From positions 86,029,120 through 86,093,119 of the forward strand of contig OZ010581.1 in assembly GCA_963932145.1 (NCBI GenBank): DNA of 64,000 nucleotides, in the 5' to 3' direction. Position numbers and translations under genes: made by a program. The stretch is from Acanthosepion lycidas (taxonomy: Eukaryota > Mollusca > Cephalopoda > Sepiida > Sepiidae). Below the pieces are notes generated by a model. The model made no database searches, was not told the DNA's origin, and worked only from the letters and a program-made list of their open reading frames with translations. Below, in pieces: positions 44,718 through 55,392 of the stretch; the first letter of the stretch is position 1, and each line of letters starts with the position of its first letter.

Positions 44718-46210
44718 TGTTGCGGGTCTCGTTACGATGCAGTGCCGGCCTGCGAAAAGATGGCCTTGTGCCAGACACTACGCACAACTACCGGACCCAC
44801 AAACAAAGTAAAAAAAAGAAAATATATACAAACATATATAGCGTGATCTTTTCTTTCAAAATATCCCAATTTCCTAGGTGAGGAAAGAGGAATAAGGTCG
44901 CTTATCACGTGCACAAAAATGAGAAAAAGGGTAGACAAGAGGAATGACTGAAGCAAGTCTGATAAAACACTCAAATATAAAATGTATTATTTATGATTAA
45001 CAAGTATTTAGTCTCGTCAATAGGTAGAATTACTGAAACTTGCAAAAGGAACGATAAGGCAGTGACAAAAAGTTAATCAATAGGAAAGTTCTGGAAGGAT
45101 GTCTGCTTGAATCATAATGAACGTGAATGCAACAAGGAATAGAAATACTCACTGCGAATTAGTGTAATGTGATATTTTTAAGGTACTGATACATAATGGT
45201 TAGAGTTCTCATTCTTCGTGGTCGCAGGTTTCAAGTTCTCTGGTTATGTACGAAGGCAGGCTCGAACAAAAGGTTCGCCTCCGGACAAGAAATTAGTCAT
45301 CGGAAAAGGTGCGAGACGACCGTATTGTAGAGTTCTGGTAGTGAGTAGAGGAAAGCTCGAAAATTGTTCGCTTCAAGACGAAAGGTTAGTCTTGGGAAAA
45401 ATGTATGATAACGACAGTGTATCTGTCTCTACTCGCATCAAGACGAGGAATTAGTCTTGGAAAGGCGTGAAGCGACCGTGTTGTAGAACTCTGGTAGTGA
45501 GTAGAGGAAAGTTCGAAAATTGTTCGCTTCAAGACGAAAAGTTAGTCCTGGGAAAAAATGTATGATAACGACAGTGTATCTGTCTCTCTACATTTCGCTT
45601 CAAGACGAAACGTTAGTCTTGGGAAAAAATGTATGATAACGACAGTGTATCTGTCTCTACATTTTCTAGCGGATATATTTTCTTCCGTTCAACATGTTCA
45701 CATTAGGTCGAGAAATTAGTCTTGGGAAAAATGTATCGCCGACAGTGCTGCAGTCTCGACATTTTCGAGTAGAAAACGGAGGAAAGGTCAGACGAGTCGT
45801 TTGCATCAAGACGAGATAAAAAAAAAAAAACAATGTAAAAGTGTGCGGGGCTCAACGTTCTCTAGTTTAAAAGCGGAGGAAGGTTCGAACTGGTTGTTCG
45901 AAGAAAAGTATTGAACACACGACATGTTGAAGGTTTAAGATATTCCGGCTCGTTTATGGGTTAAGAGCACGGAATAAATGAGTTGTCCTCATAGCTTGAG
46001 AATTCGAGGAGCAACTGGAATTTCGAAACACTGGTCGTCCGTGACGTCAGAAAACGGCGCGGGAAAAAATTCAAATTGTGTTAAGTATCAGCAGCAGTTA
46101 GCTCGCTTACTGGCGAAAACGTTTACTGCTATTATTAGCTGAAAGTGAGAGGAAGGGATGAAGACTCGCGCGCGCGTCAAAAGGAGGTGGAAATACTGTG
46201 GTATTCCACA
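44718..46210. mobile_element. Solo LTR (family S, copy 1), TSD CATC
   Basis: 1,493 bp from TGTTGCGG to TTCCACA with CATC duplicated at 44,714-44,717 and 46,211-46,214. It interrupts the RNase H of G1. The same family as 46,518-47,694. Internal repeats with AGACGAAA..GTTAGTCTTGGGAAAA recur near 45,385, 45,541 and 45,612. A degenerate tRNA-like stretch lies near 45,195-45,245. Transcription direction not settled. Confidence 0.88.
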
Positions 46211-46214
46211 CATC

Positions 46215-46517
46215 TGTTGTTAATGTACGTTTAGCTTTCTCCGATGAATTAATGTGAGTTAGTTTGGCACAGTTCTGTAGTGCATAAGCATCATTTTTGC
46301 GTTTTGAAATGGTCGTAGCTCATCTTGTGATAGTGATATCTGCGAATTTTTTCTTTTATGAAGAGACAAGATATTCGTCAGTGGTAATAAAATTGACGCA
46401 CAATTTGGGATGAACTGTCGATAATAGTTAACCATCCCCAAAAATCTCCTCAATTGCTTCAAAGTAGAAGGTGGAGGGTAATTAGCGATCGCTGCAATTT
46501 TCTGGTCCAAGGGAGAC
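46215..46517 (-). pseudogene. G1 pol, RT end to RNase H connection
   Basis: Reads SPLDQKIAAIANYPPP, then LKQLRRFLGMVNYYRQFIPN, the conserved RT thumb/connection of gypsy elements. It is bounded on both sides by solo LTRs. One stop after MHYRTVPN. Confidence 0.85.
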
Positions 46518-47694
46518 TGTTGCGGACCCGGAGTGAATGTGGCTAATGAAGTGCCGGCATACGAAAAAGGTGGCCTTGTGCCAGACACTACACTCGACTA
46601 CCGGATCCAAAAACAAAGTAAAAAGAAGAGGAGAGAAAGAGGAATATTATGTAAATACTCAGCGCGTGTTCTTTCTCATACTAAATTTCACAATCTCCTG
46701 GATATAAAAGGAAAAAGGAAAAAGGGTCATATTAAACGTGCATAAGAAGGAAGAAAATTGGTAGGCACAAAGAATGACTGAAGCAAGACTTGCAAATAAA
46801 CACAGAATTAAAATTTATTAAATTATTTAACAAGTAGGCAGTCTCGTGCGTGGAGACAGAGGTAAAACAGTTGTAACATGCAAAAAGAACTTTGAGGCAG
46901 TCAAAAATAGTTCATCTGATTTTTTGCGCCAATAAAAGGCAACAAGATGGCTATGGCGGGAAAAAGTTCCTCTATAAGAAAGTTCTGGAAGGATGTCTGC
47001 CCGTGTAATTAGGAACATGAATACAATATTGCAAGGAATAAAAAATACTCACTGCGGAATTTTGTGTTAATGTGAATGTATGTGAATATTTTTAAGGTAT
47101 CTGGTTCAAAAGGAAGAAATAAAGAGTTCGTAGTCAGTTTCACTATTTTGGTCGAAGAGAATTCTGAGTTGTTCGCGTCAAGACGAGGAATTAGTCTTGG
47201 AAAGGTGAGAGACGACCGTATTGAAGATTCTGGTAGTGAGTAAAAAATAGTTCGTAAGTTCTTTGCATTAAGACGAAGAGGATAGTCTTGGAAAGGTGTG
47301 AGACGACCGTATTGGAAATTATGGTAGTGAGTGGAGGAATGCTCGTAAGCTGTTCACATCAAGACGAAAGGTTAGTCTTGGGAAGGATCTAGATATCCCA
47401 GCTCGTTTATGGCTAAGAGCGTGGGGTAATTGAGTTGTTTCAGCTTCAAGGAGAAAACAGCAACTGAAAAGAATCCAAAACGCCGGTCGCTCGTGACGTA
47501 GAGCTCATCGCGCGGGAAAAAAAAACAATTTTAAACATCAGTAGCAGCCAATCAAGAGGGAGTCGGCAACACTATCAGCAGCAGCTGGCTCACCGACGGT
47601 TACTACTATAACTAGCCACACGAGAAGGGTAGGGATGCAATCCGCGCATGCGCACGTCTAAATATTAACTGTGGAAAATGTTAGGCGTTCCACA
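46518..47694. mobile_element. Solo LTR (family S, copy 2), TSD AGAC
   Basis: 1,177 bp from TGTTGCGG to TTCCACA with AGAC at 46,514-46,517 and 47,695-47,698. It interrupts the RT of G1. About three ~95-bp internal repeats (GACGAGGAATTAGTCTTGG type) lie between 47,170 and 47,390. Confidence 0.88.
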
Positions 47695-48536
47695 AGACAA
47701 TCCATGCTGGTCTAAAATATGCCCGAGGAAAGTTAAACTCGGTACTGCGAAAACGCATTTATCAATATTTAGTTTTAAACCGTAGTGTTGTAATCTTTTG
47801 AGAACTGTGTGTAGATGTTCGCGGTGTTCTTCATGAGACCTGCTTGCTATGAGTACGTCATCTATATAAGCATATGTGTAGGGCATTCTGCGTTGGACTT
47901 CGTCTATTAACCTCTGAAAAGACTGCGCCGCGTTACGCAATGCGAAGGGCATTCTCGTAAATTCGAAGAGTCCGAAAGGCGTTGTGATAGCAGTTTTCGG
48001 AATGTCGTCTTCCTCGATGGGAATCTGGTAATATGCCTTTTTAAGGTCGAGCTTGGTGAATACTTTAGCACCTTCCAGCGAAAGGGCGAAATCTTTAATG
48101 CGGGATTGGGTATTTGTCCGGGACGGTCTGCGCGTTTAGTAACCTGTAGTCTCCGCGCGGACGCCAACTATTAATAGCTGAGTCAGCTTTAACAACCATA
48201 TGTAGAGGGCTGGCATAAAGACTAGCTGAATGACGGATTACACCAAGTTTGAGCACATTGTCAAATTCGTCGCGAGCTATTTTTAGTTTACTCGGATGGA
48301 GTCTGCGAGGTTGAGAATGAACTGGAGGTTCTGTGGTCTTAATACTATGAGTGGCGTGGTGTTTCACAGGTTCATTATGGGTTGACGGTGACAGTAGCGA
48401 TTGGTACTGACGTATTATCTCATCGTAGCCATTGGCTGTAGGTATAACAGTCGTCAGACCGATTGTCGAATACTTAGAAATGAAACCACAACGTTGTAGA
48501 TTAGTGCTAATGTTAGTTAGAGTTTGTGATGCTAAC
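47695..48536 (-). pseudogene. G1 pol, reverse transcriptase
   Basis: Motifs [43 protein letters not shown] and the catalytic YIDDVLIAS are present. One small deletion near 48,100 (after DKYPIPH) shifts the frame. The 3' end is cut by the solo LTR after DQHGLS. Confidence 0.88.
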
Positions 48537-48848
48537 TCAACAGATATTGTAATGGGTTAGGAAATCCGCTCCTATGATTAGCATTGCAACATCTGCGATA
48601 GTAAAAGTCCACGTAAATTCTCGTCTCAGGCCGATGTCTAGTGTTAGGGTTCGCTCGCCGTACGTGGTGATCGGAGTGCCATTAGCGGTCTGTAATTTGA
48701 AAGATGTATGCTTGACCAGAGTCTGTTTGCTGCAATTTTTGGAAGGCAGGACACTTATCTGTGCACCGGTGTCAGCTAAAAATTTTAAACCGCTCGCTCT
48801 GTTGTGGATGTAAAAGAGACGGTTAGTTTTTAAATATCTGGCATCCAA
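48537..48848 (-). pseudogene. G1 protease
   Basis: Retroviral-type aspartic protease with active site LADTGAQISVLP and C-terminal IIGADFL. Locally open for 103 codons but part of a broken polyprotein. Confidence 0.85.
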
Positions 48849-49502
48849 CGTCTCTACTGGATGCCAGCGAGTCCGTTTCCCGCTTGTTTGTTTGGAAGTG
48901 ACTTTTCATACGAACATGGTGGTCGGCATTTCTTCGCGCGCGCGCCAAAATTTTCGTGGTACCAGCAATTGACATGTAGGTAACGATCTCGGCGCTGTTG
49001 GCATTTGTGGCGAGACGTCGATCTTGGACCACGGTTTCTGTGTCGCGTAAAATTATTACGACGATTTTCATGTGGTTTTTGTAATTCATGCAGCTGTAAA
49101 GATATTCTTTTTTTTAACTCCGAGGACAATTTTTGGATTTGTTGGTTGGCATCTGGCACAAGGCCATCCACGGTCTCCGTTGAGGAAATCTGTTGTACCG
49201 GGGCAGTATCGGCTATTTTGTCCGCTATCGTTGCCAATTTTTGTATGTCAACGTCGTCTGTTAATGCAGCCAAGATTCATACCATTTCTGATGGTAATTT
49301 GTCCAGCTACATTTGGCGGAATACTGTGGCTGATATGTTGTTGTCGCCCAACAGTTGTTGCATGCGTCGTAATAATCGGGACGGTTTCGAATCTCCAATT
49401 GTAACGTTTGTTAAGAGGTCTCTTATTTTTTCTTTCCTCCGAAAAACCAGATCGGTGTAGGATTGCTTGTTTGAGGTTCTCGTACGGTTTGTCTATTGGT
49501 AG
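48849..49502 (-). pseudogene. G1 gag, C-terminal part with zinc finger
   Basis: Contains KPYENLKQAILHR, GFSEERK, a TDDVDIQKLATIADKIAD helix and the finger CWYHENFGARAKKCRPPC. Frameshifts near 49,270 and 49,440. Continues across the G2 insertion at 51,206. Confidence 0.8.
49498..49502. repeat. TSD GGTAG of G2 (left)
   Basis: GGTAG here and at 51,206-51,210 bracket element G2. Exact 5-bp match. Confidence 0.85.
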
Positions 49503-49710
49503 TGTTACGTAGTACAAAGAAGAAAGCAAGGATAGAATAACCTTTTCTTAAGGCTATACTGAACTTAATTCACAGCAGTCAGTAATCAACAAAGGAAAGA
49601 ATTCAGAATGAAAAGGAAGAAGAACGCAGCTTTTAAAGAGGAAAGGGAACGTGTGAAAAGTCACGTGAACAAGAAAATTAGTATCCTTTTCTTTTTACGA
49701 AAATATAACA
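49503..49710 (-). repeat. G2 3' LTR
   Basis: 208 bp, TGTTACGTAG to AAATATAACA as printed. Nearly identical to the 5' LTR. Confidence 0.9.
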
Positions 49711-49723
49711 TTCTCCCCCACTT
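49711..49723 (-). promoter_or_regulatory. G2 polypurine tract
   Basis: Sense AAGTGGGGGAGAA directly precedes the 3' LTR. Confidence 0.7.
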
Positions 49724-49744
49724 GCAAAAGAGATTGAAAAAGTT

Positions 49745-50997
49745 TTATAAATCCAGTTGTTGGATTGGTCTACGAATCCTGCTAGACCGGCGTGGAGGTA
49801 GTTCACCATTGGAAGAGCCAGACCTCTGAGAAGGCTGACTTTCAGGATTCTGGCTATTATTCACAGATTCATTTTCTGTATAAGGTGAAGAAATATTAAC
49901 GAGACCTGCATCAGGCAAAAGGGTTGAATCTGCATGGTCCACGTCGGGTTGAGTATTTTCAGGTCCATTTTGAGGTCCATCCGGGCGTGGAAAACGTGCC
50001 AACCGTCTCAGCGCCACCGAATCTTCCCGGCCATCATTGTGACGTATTTTGGCATGCGTAGGGTTGGCCTCAAGAAGTTCCATCACCTCAACGATAGGAT
50101 CATATTTACCTCTGCCACCGAATCGTTTTAATAATACCTCCCCAGGCTCACAGAGCCAAACAGGCAACGCAGTACCGGAGGACCGCCTTTCAAAATTGAA
50201 CATTCGTTCGTGGGGGGTTGCATTCGTAGTGGTGCATAGCAGGGAGCGGATAGCATTTAACACATCAAGCACTAATTGGTAACTGTTTCGATTCCAGGGC
50301 CAATAATATGGTATTCCAAATTATGCCGTTGTAACGTTCGCATTGGCTATTGCCTCTAGGGTTATAAGCAGTAGTATTACTGCATCCAATTCCAAGTCGT
50401 GTTAGAAATTGTTTAAATTCTCCCGACATAAACGAAGTTCCTCGATCGAAGTGAATGAACGAGGGAATCCCGAAAATGGAGAAAATACTTGTCAGGCACT
50501 GCATAGCAGTTTGCGAAGAGCAATCGCGGCAAGGAAAGGCAAAAGGAAATCGACTATATTCGTCGATAACAGTAAATATATATCGGTAACCTGTCGGAGA
50601 TACCGTGACAGGCCCTTTGTAGTCTATGGAAAGACGCTGAAATGGCGCAGTAGAACGGATCAGAACATTACTAGCAGAATCGAAGAATTGGGGTTTTATT
50701 TTGGCACAGGTCGTACATTCAGAAGTCACACGTCGGACTTCATCAAGTGAATACGGCATATTCTGAGACCTTACAAAATGCCAAAAGCGCTGTACCCCAG
50801 GATGTATTAAGGAATCGTGTATCGATTTAAGTTCCTTCAAGGAAGAAGTAGCAGCACCACATACTCTGGATAAGGTATCCGCAACTGTGTTTTCATTTCC
50901 AGAACGGTGTTTTATGTCGTATGAAAAGGGAAGAAGTTCCATTTTCCACCGTATAATTTTATCGTTTTTAATTTTTCCGCGATTAAGTTCAGTAAAT
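49745..50997 (-). pseudogene. G2 pol remnant: RNase H end plus integrase
   Basis: RNase H ends with GNENTVADTLSR. Integrase shows the HHCC domain (HDSLIHPGVQRFWHFVRS..CTTCAKIK), the core (SIDYKGPV, HFDRGTSF, NPRGNSQCERYNG) and a C-terminal tail with GRGKYDP. A frame break near 50,270 divides it in two open parts (50,942-50,265 and 50,272-49,745). The start of pol is missing. Confidence 0.88.
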
Positions 50998-51205
50998 TGT
51001 TACATAGTACAAAGAAGAAAGCAAGGATAGAATAACCTTTTCTTAAGGCTATACTGAACTTAATTCACAGCAGTCAGTAATCAACAAAGGAAAGAATTCA
51101 GAATGAAAAGGAAGAAGAACGCAGCTTTTAAAGAGGAAAGGGAACGTGTGAAAAGTCATGTGGACAAGAAAATTATTTTCCTTTTCTTTTTACGAAAATG
51201 TAACA
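50998..51205 (-). repeat. G2 5' LTR
   Basis: 208 bp, TGTTACATAG to AAATGTAACA as printed, followed by TSD GGTAG. Confidence 0.9.
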
Positions 51206-51411
51206 GGTAGAGAGGTTAATATATCTGCTACTTCAGCCGCTACCTCCGCGGGTAGCTTCTCTGCGAGGGACGCAAATTTTGACTGCTGCGAAGTTACGTG
51301 TCTGGCCTGGAATATCGCGTCCAATTGTAAGAACCACGTCTGAACGTTTGGGTTGAAAGCAGGCATTTCCAGCCTGATTGCTGTTTCTGTGAGAGGAACT
51401 AGATCAGCCAT
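51206..51411 (-). pseudogene. G1 gag, N-terminal part
   Basis: Starts MADLVPLTETAIRLEMPAF at 51,411. The WFLQLDAIFQ and KFASLAEKLPAEVAAEVADIL segments are typical of gypsy capsids of this clade. It is cut after TSLP by G2, and the frame continues at 49,502. Confidence 0.85.
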
Positions 51412-51623
51412 TTATAAAGGTCGTGGTTTTTGTCTCTGTATTTTCGGTCTGTTGGTTCGAAGACAACACGTGTCGATTTAATTTCTTCCCGCTTCTTTGG
51501 AGTCGTCACTCTTGTTGGATCCTTCGCACGTCGAGGTTATCAATTGTGTGATGACTTGTATATTCCTTGAACGTCGGTGTCAAGAATTTTGACTTTTGTG
51601 TGCGTCGGGGTTATCAATTTTTT

Positions 51624-51640
51624 GAACGTCGGGGTCGCCA
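51624..51640 (-). promoter_or_regulatory. G1 primer binding site
   Basis: Sense TGGCGACCCCGACGTTC, a few bases after the 5' LTR end CCCCAACA. It resembles the tRNA-Trp PBS (TGGTGACCCCGACGTG) reported for CsRn1-type elements. tRNA identity is inferred. Confidence 0.55.
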
Positions 51641-51644
51641 ATTT

Positions 51645-52392
51645 TGTTGGGGACGTGCAGAATTTATTAATTATTCCTGAAAGAATCAAAAGGAATTTGT
51701 GTAGGTTGCGTGACTTTCTGCATCCACAACAAATAAATAAATGAAATTTAAAATACGATTAAGAACAAAACATATTCAATTAGAAACTAATAAAACATTC
51801 ATATACAATTCAAAACAATATACAAGCAGGATAATTGGTATATGTTATGTTGGCAAAATGTGTATGATGTTTTAGGTTTCAGAATGTCTCTCTTCGTAAT
51901 CGTTCGTTCATTTGCAGTCCGTTTTATTTGTGTTGGTATTAGAATTGTCAATATGTGTCTTTTTAGAAGGAGTTCTTAAGGAGTGATCTACCGACTGTAA
52001 TGTTTTTAAGGTCGTTTGCACATGGATGTTTACTTAATTGATAGTGAATATAATTCACTTTGGATAAGCAATGTTCGAGAATCGATGTTCACAGAGTTGG
52101 TGTACCTTTGCGCGGTAAAATCGTGATTTCGAGTGACGTGGAGTATGTTGACAATTTCTCTGTGGGAGTTCGTTACTGACTGCTTGGGTCAATCGACGTT
52201 TTGAAATCGGCTCCGGAGTTTTGGCGCTATTTCGCTTTTGCACGTGAACTTTCAGATTATCGTGTCATTAACCAATGAGATTGGTTGATTCACCTAGTAC
52301 GGTTTTTATTGGTTGAAGTTTTCCGTACGTAGGCGTAAGATATAGACTGTTCAGTTGCTAGGGGTGATAGATAAGAAAAAGATAGGTCATCA
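51645..52392 (-). repeat. G1 5' LTR
   Basis: 748 bp, direct-repeat partner of the 3' LTR and inverted relative of solo LTR A. Confidence 0.85.
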
Positions 52393-52930
52393 TATTTGTT
52401 TTGTTTAGGAGTGGCCAGCGATGGCTGCGACACAAGTATACACGCTAGGCTAGATTTCAATCACTTTGCAAATGCCAAATTTTATTTACTATAACTTTCT
52501 TTGTTAAAAACACTACTTTTCGTACCAAAAAGCCTCGGTTTCAACCACTTTTCACTTGTTTTCGTGATTTTACAAACATCAAATTTTAGCTACTATAATT
52601 TTGTGTAAGTTTATTTGCTATAACTTTGCATTTAAATTTTGACTTTATTTGAAAAATAATTGTCTAACCTGGTACATCCAAAGAAAAGCGATACCTAAGA
52701 TTATTTTTTGATAAGATCGCGTTTGGACATCCGTATTTGCAAAAGTCAACTCGTTTATCTACACATAAAATAAATTCAAAATTCTGTTTGAAATATTCGG
52801 GATCGCTGAATTGTAATAAGCTTTTACATTTATGATTATCAAGTATAGTTTTTACTTGATAACAATATCACCCAGCCGCTACAAATTAATATATATTTTT
52901 TTTAAATTCCAAATTAAAATTTTAAAAAAA

Positions 52931-52960
52931 TTGATAGTGAATATAATTCACTTTGGATAA
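52931..52960. repeat. 30-bp copy of a G1 LTR segment
   Basis: Identical to 52,038-52,067 within the G1 5' LTR and present in the 3' LTR too. It contains the palindrome AGTGAATATAATTCACT. Confidence 0.8.
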
Positions 52961-53005
52961 TGAATTTTTAGACGAATGGTTTCCGTTCGTCTAAAAATTC
53001 ATTAT
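52957..53005. repeat. Perfect 20-bp inverted repeat
   Basis: Arms ATAATGAATTTTTAGACGAA (52,957-52,976) and its exact complement (52,986-53,005), loop TGGTTTCCG, which itself can pair further (TGG with CCG). Confidence 0.9.
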
Positions 53006-54340
53006 TCATGGAAAAATCTTTTTGTTAAGACAATAATGTTCATATATTTTATAAAAGAAATTAAAGGCTATTCTAATTAAATAATGTCTTAGTTTTAGTA
53101 TATTATTATTTTACGATTCTGAGCAGAATTTCTGTAACTGAGGGTCTTGTTTTACAAAAAGAAATTGATGATATAAAATCTCCAAAGACTTGTGCATGTA
53201 TATAATGTACACATTACGCGCTACAAAAATGAATTTCTCGAAATTTTATAAAATTATATAAATGATGGGTAACAGATATAAAAATAAATTTACCAAGATT
53301 TTCTTAAAAAAATTTCTAAAATAATTTAATTTATTTGTGAATTCCCGAAAATTTCATTAGAATACAACAATTGTTTGATTTTGCAAGAATTTTCCAGTCA
53401 ACGCAAAAATACGCTAAAAAAATCCCGCTGAGGCAAGAAAAAAATAACCAAAATTTTGAATGTTCTAAAATGAATTTAAAATATAATTTAAAAATCAAAA
53501 TTATTTGGTCTTTCCTCATAAAAAGTCTGACTATAAAACTTTGTTTTTTTATTAAGTTTTCGACATTTTTTCATTATGTATGCTCATGTTTTAGCGAATC
53601 TTTCGAAGTACCTAAAGCTAATCCGTATGAAAAGAAAAAAAATTAATTGGGGCGTACATTCGTCACACACCGACTCATCGAGCCGCCATTATAGATGAAA
53701 AATATAAAGCTCTTTAAAATCCAATATTTGTCCGAGAGATATGTTTTGAAGTCACTTAGCAAAATTAATTAACTGGATTCTGTAAAATTACTTTTTACTT
53801 AAAAGGTAATGATAATAACGGTTATTTACATACGTTAGGCTGTGAAGTCAAATGTTAAAATAAGAACTGTATGATTACACCTTGAGTTAAAAATTTTAAA
53901 TTAAAATGAAAGAAATACGAAACACCAGCAGAACAATAATCAAGAAATTGTTATTTATGCTTAAAAATAAATTATATTTAACCTTATATAACCAACAGTT
54001 TAAGAATATAATTTTTTATTCTATGAGCTTGTATAAGACATAGTAGAAGGAATAATTTTAATTTTCATACATTAGTATTAGTTTTGTTACATCGTAGTTT
54101 TGAATTTAATTTATTGCTTTTATTTTTTTATTTTCTTGCATATTTCATGCCACAAAATATATAATTCCACCCAATGTCGTTTTTAAAATTATACTGAAAA
54201 TGTATGAAAATAATAAAATTGCCAATAACAAAAAATAGACAAAATTGGTAAAGAGTTATTAGATTGATAATTTAAATTGATTTCTTTTTAGTTCTTACTT
54301 AATTATTCACTGGCATTTATAAGATATAAAATCCTATATT

Positions 54341-55234
54341 TTACAACCAATAGGTGAAGCACGAATAAGTCAGAAACACCCACATAAATAGGACCAGAAT
54401 CACTAAAACAAAATCTTTTGTACAAATCAGTAAAATAAAATAGGATCCAAAATTAAATAAATGGTTTCTGGAAGTTGCTTGAACAGTACAATCACGTGTT
54501 TTGCTTCCGACGTTTGAACTCCAAATGAACTGGTTTCCGGATACTATTCCGCATAAGCTGAAAAGCTTTCGTTTGGAGCCAATCACGTGATCAGGATAAT
54601 TATATATACATCGATTTCAAGGGAAATAAAATCACACACAGCAAAAACCCAGATAACAACTGGACGTAGACCACCCATCGATGAAAAGCGGTTAGATCTG
54701 TAAACACCCGACCAGAATTATCTCGTTACCACAATTACACTAAGAAATATTCATAGCCGTGGAAAAAAAAAGTAAGTCTGATCTGCATATCCATTTCCTT
54801 TTGGAACCACCACAATCAGATTTCACGTATTAGCACTCACACACACAATGTTTCTACTCATGTGCTTCACCGACACACACACATTCAGTCACGCATTCAG
54901 TCAGCAGTCACGCATACACTCTGTTAAATGTGTTTTAGATACGCGCACATATATACATACTTTATATTCACCAAGGCATATGACTTTACGAACTATCCTT
55001 TAAGAAATGGAAAATTTTGTCGAACACTTGAACTTTTGAAGTTTTTTTACGACCAGAACAAACACAATGTTTTTACCATGTAAAAACAAATGTTAATATG
55101 CACATCAATATATTTCAATCTGGTTTTCTTTTTTGTCTATGTAAAAAAATAATTTCTTCGTATTATGTTGTATTTGTGGGCACGACAATCGGATTTTAAT
55201 TTTTCACTTTTAATCCGAGTAGACTGACCCGACA
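54341..55234 (+). repeat. Possible 5' LTR of a decayed gypsy element G3
   Basis: The end CCCGACA|AACTGGTGACC mirrors the LTR/PBS junction of G1, and gag remains follow on the plus strand. A TATA-like AATTATATATACAT is near 54,598. No second LTR and no defined left end; the extent is a guess. Confidence 0.35.
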
Positions 55235-55237
55235 AAC

Positions 55238-55256
55238 TGGTGACCAACTGACGTGA
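55238..55256 (+). promoter_or_regulatory. Degenerate primer binding site of G3
   Basis: TGGTGACC followed by GACGTGA with a few altered bases between, resembling the tRNA-Trp PBS of CsRn1-like elements. Confidence 0.4.
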
Positions 55257-55392
55257 GACGAACTGGCAATTTTATGATTAGAAAGAACAAGGCTTCAATA
55301 AAATGAACCCGATGTTCAGCAACATATCTAAATTATACAAATTCTCCCACAAAGTCGTGGCAAAACATAACCACAATACCAAGACGTAGAAA

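Larger units (their letters stand above)
49503..51205 (-). mobile_element. Internally deleted Ty3/gypsy element G2 inside G1 gag
   Basis: Two 208-bp LTRs (49,503-49,710 and 50,998-51,205), TGTTAC..GTAACA ends, 5-bp TSD. Between them is only the end of RNase H and the integrase; gag, protease and RT are gone, and the RNase H text starts right at the 5' LTR. The LTRs differ at only a few positions, so it is young and can only have moved with proteins supplied in trans. Confidence 0.9.
41330..52392 (-). mobile_element. CsRn1-like Ty3/gypsy element G1, with four nested insertions
   Basis: Minus-strand order: 5' LTR (52,392-51,645), tRNA-Trp-like PBS, gag, protease, RT, RNase H, integrase, PPT and 3' LTR (42,974-42,241 plus 41,390-41,330). 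Removing the four insertions leaves about 5.8 kb, a normal size for this family. Gag has an unusual CX3HX8CX3C-type finger (CWYHENFGARAKKCRPPC), which together with the PBS suggests CsRn1/Kabuki relatives. I could not find a matching TSD at the outer ends. Confidence 0.8.
52393..54340. other. AT-rich non-coding region with hairpins
   Basis: No credible gene. 52,440-52,660 has loosely repeated phrases (ACTATAACTTT, CAAATTTTA). A 10-bp-arm hairpin TTATCAAGTA/TACTTGATAA lies at 52,836-52,862, and a 20-bp-arm hairpin at 52,957-53,005. The rest is unremarkable A/T-rich sequence. Confidence 0.6.

Noticed and set aside
45218..45454. 78-codon plus-strand frame in the solo LTR
   Set aside because: Made from LTR internal repeats and absent from the second copy; not a gene.
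41330..52392. A matching target-site duplication for the outer G1 element
   Set aside because: Bases beyond 52,392 (TATT) and before 41,330 (AAGG) do not match; the 3' LTR end has been altered, so no TSD is claimed.
53331..53646. Short open frames of 62-91 codons on both strands
   Set aside because: AT-rich, low-complexity, no start context or domain, and overlapping each other on opposite strands.
54780..55000. CA-rich stretch with repeated CACACACA as a microsatellite or promoter
   Set aside because: Runs are short and irregular; at most part of the uncertain G3 LTR.
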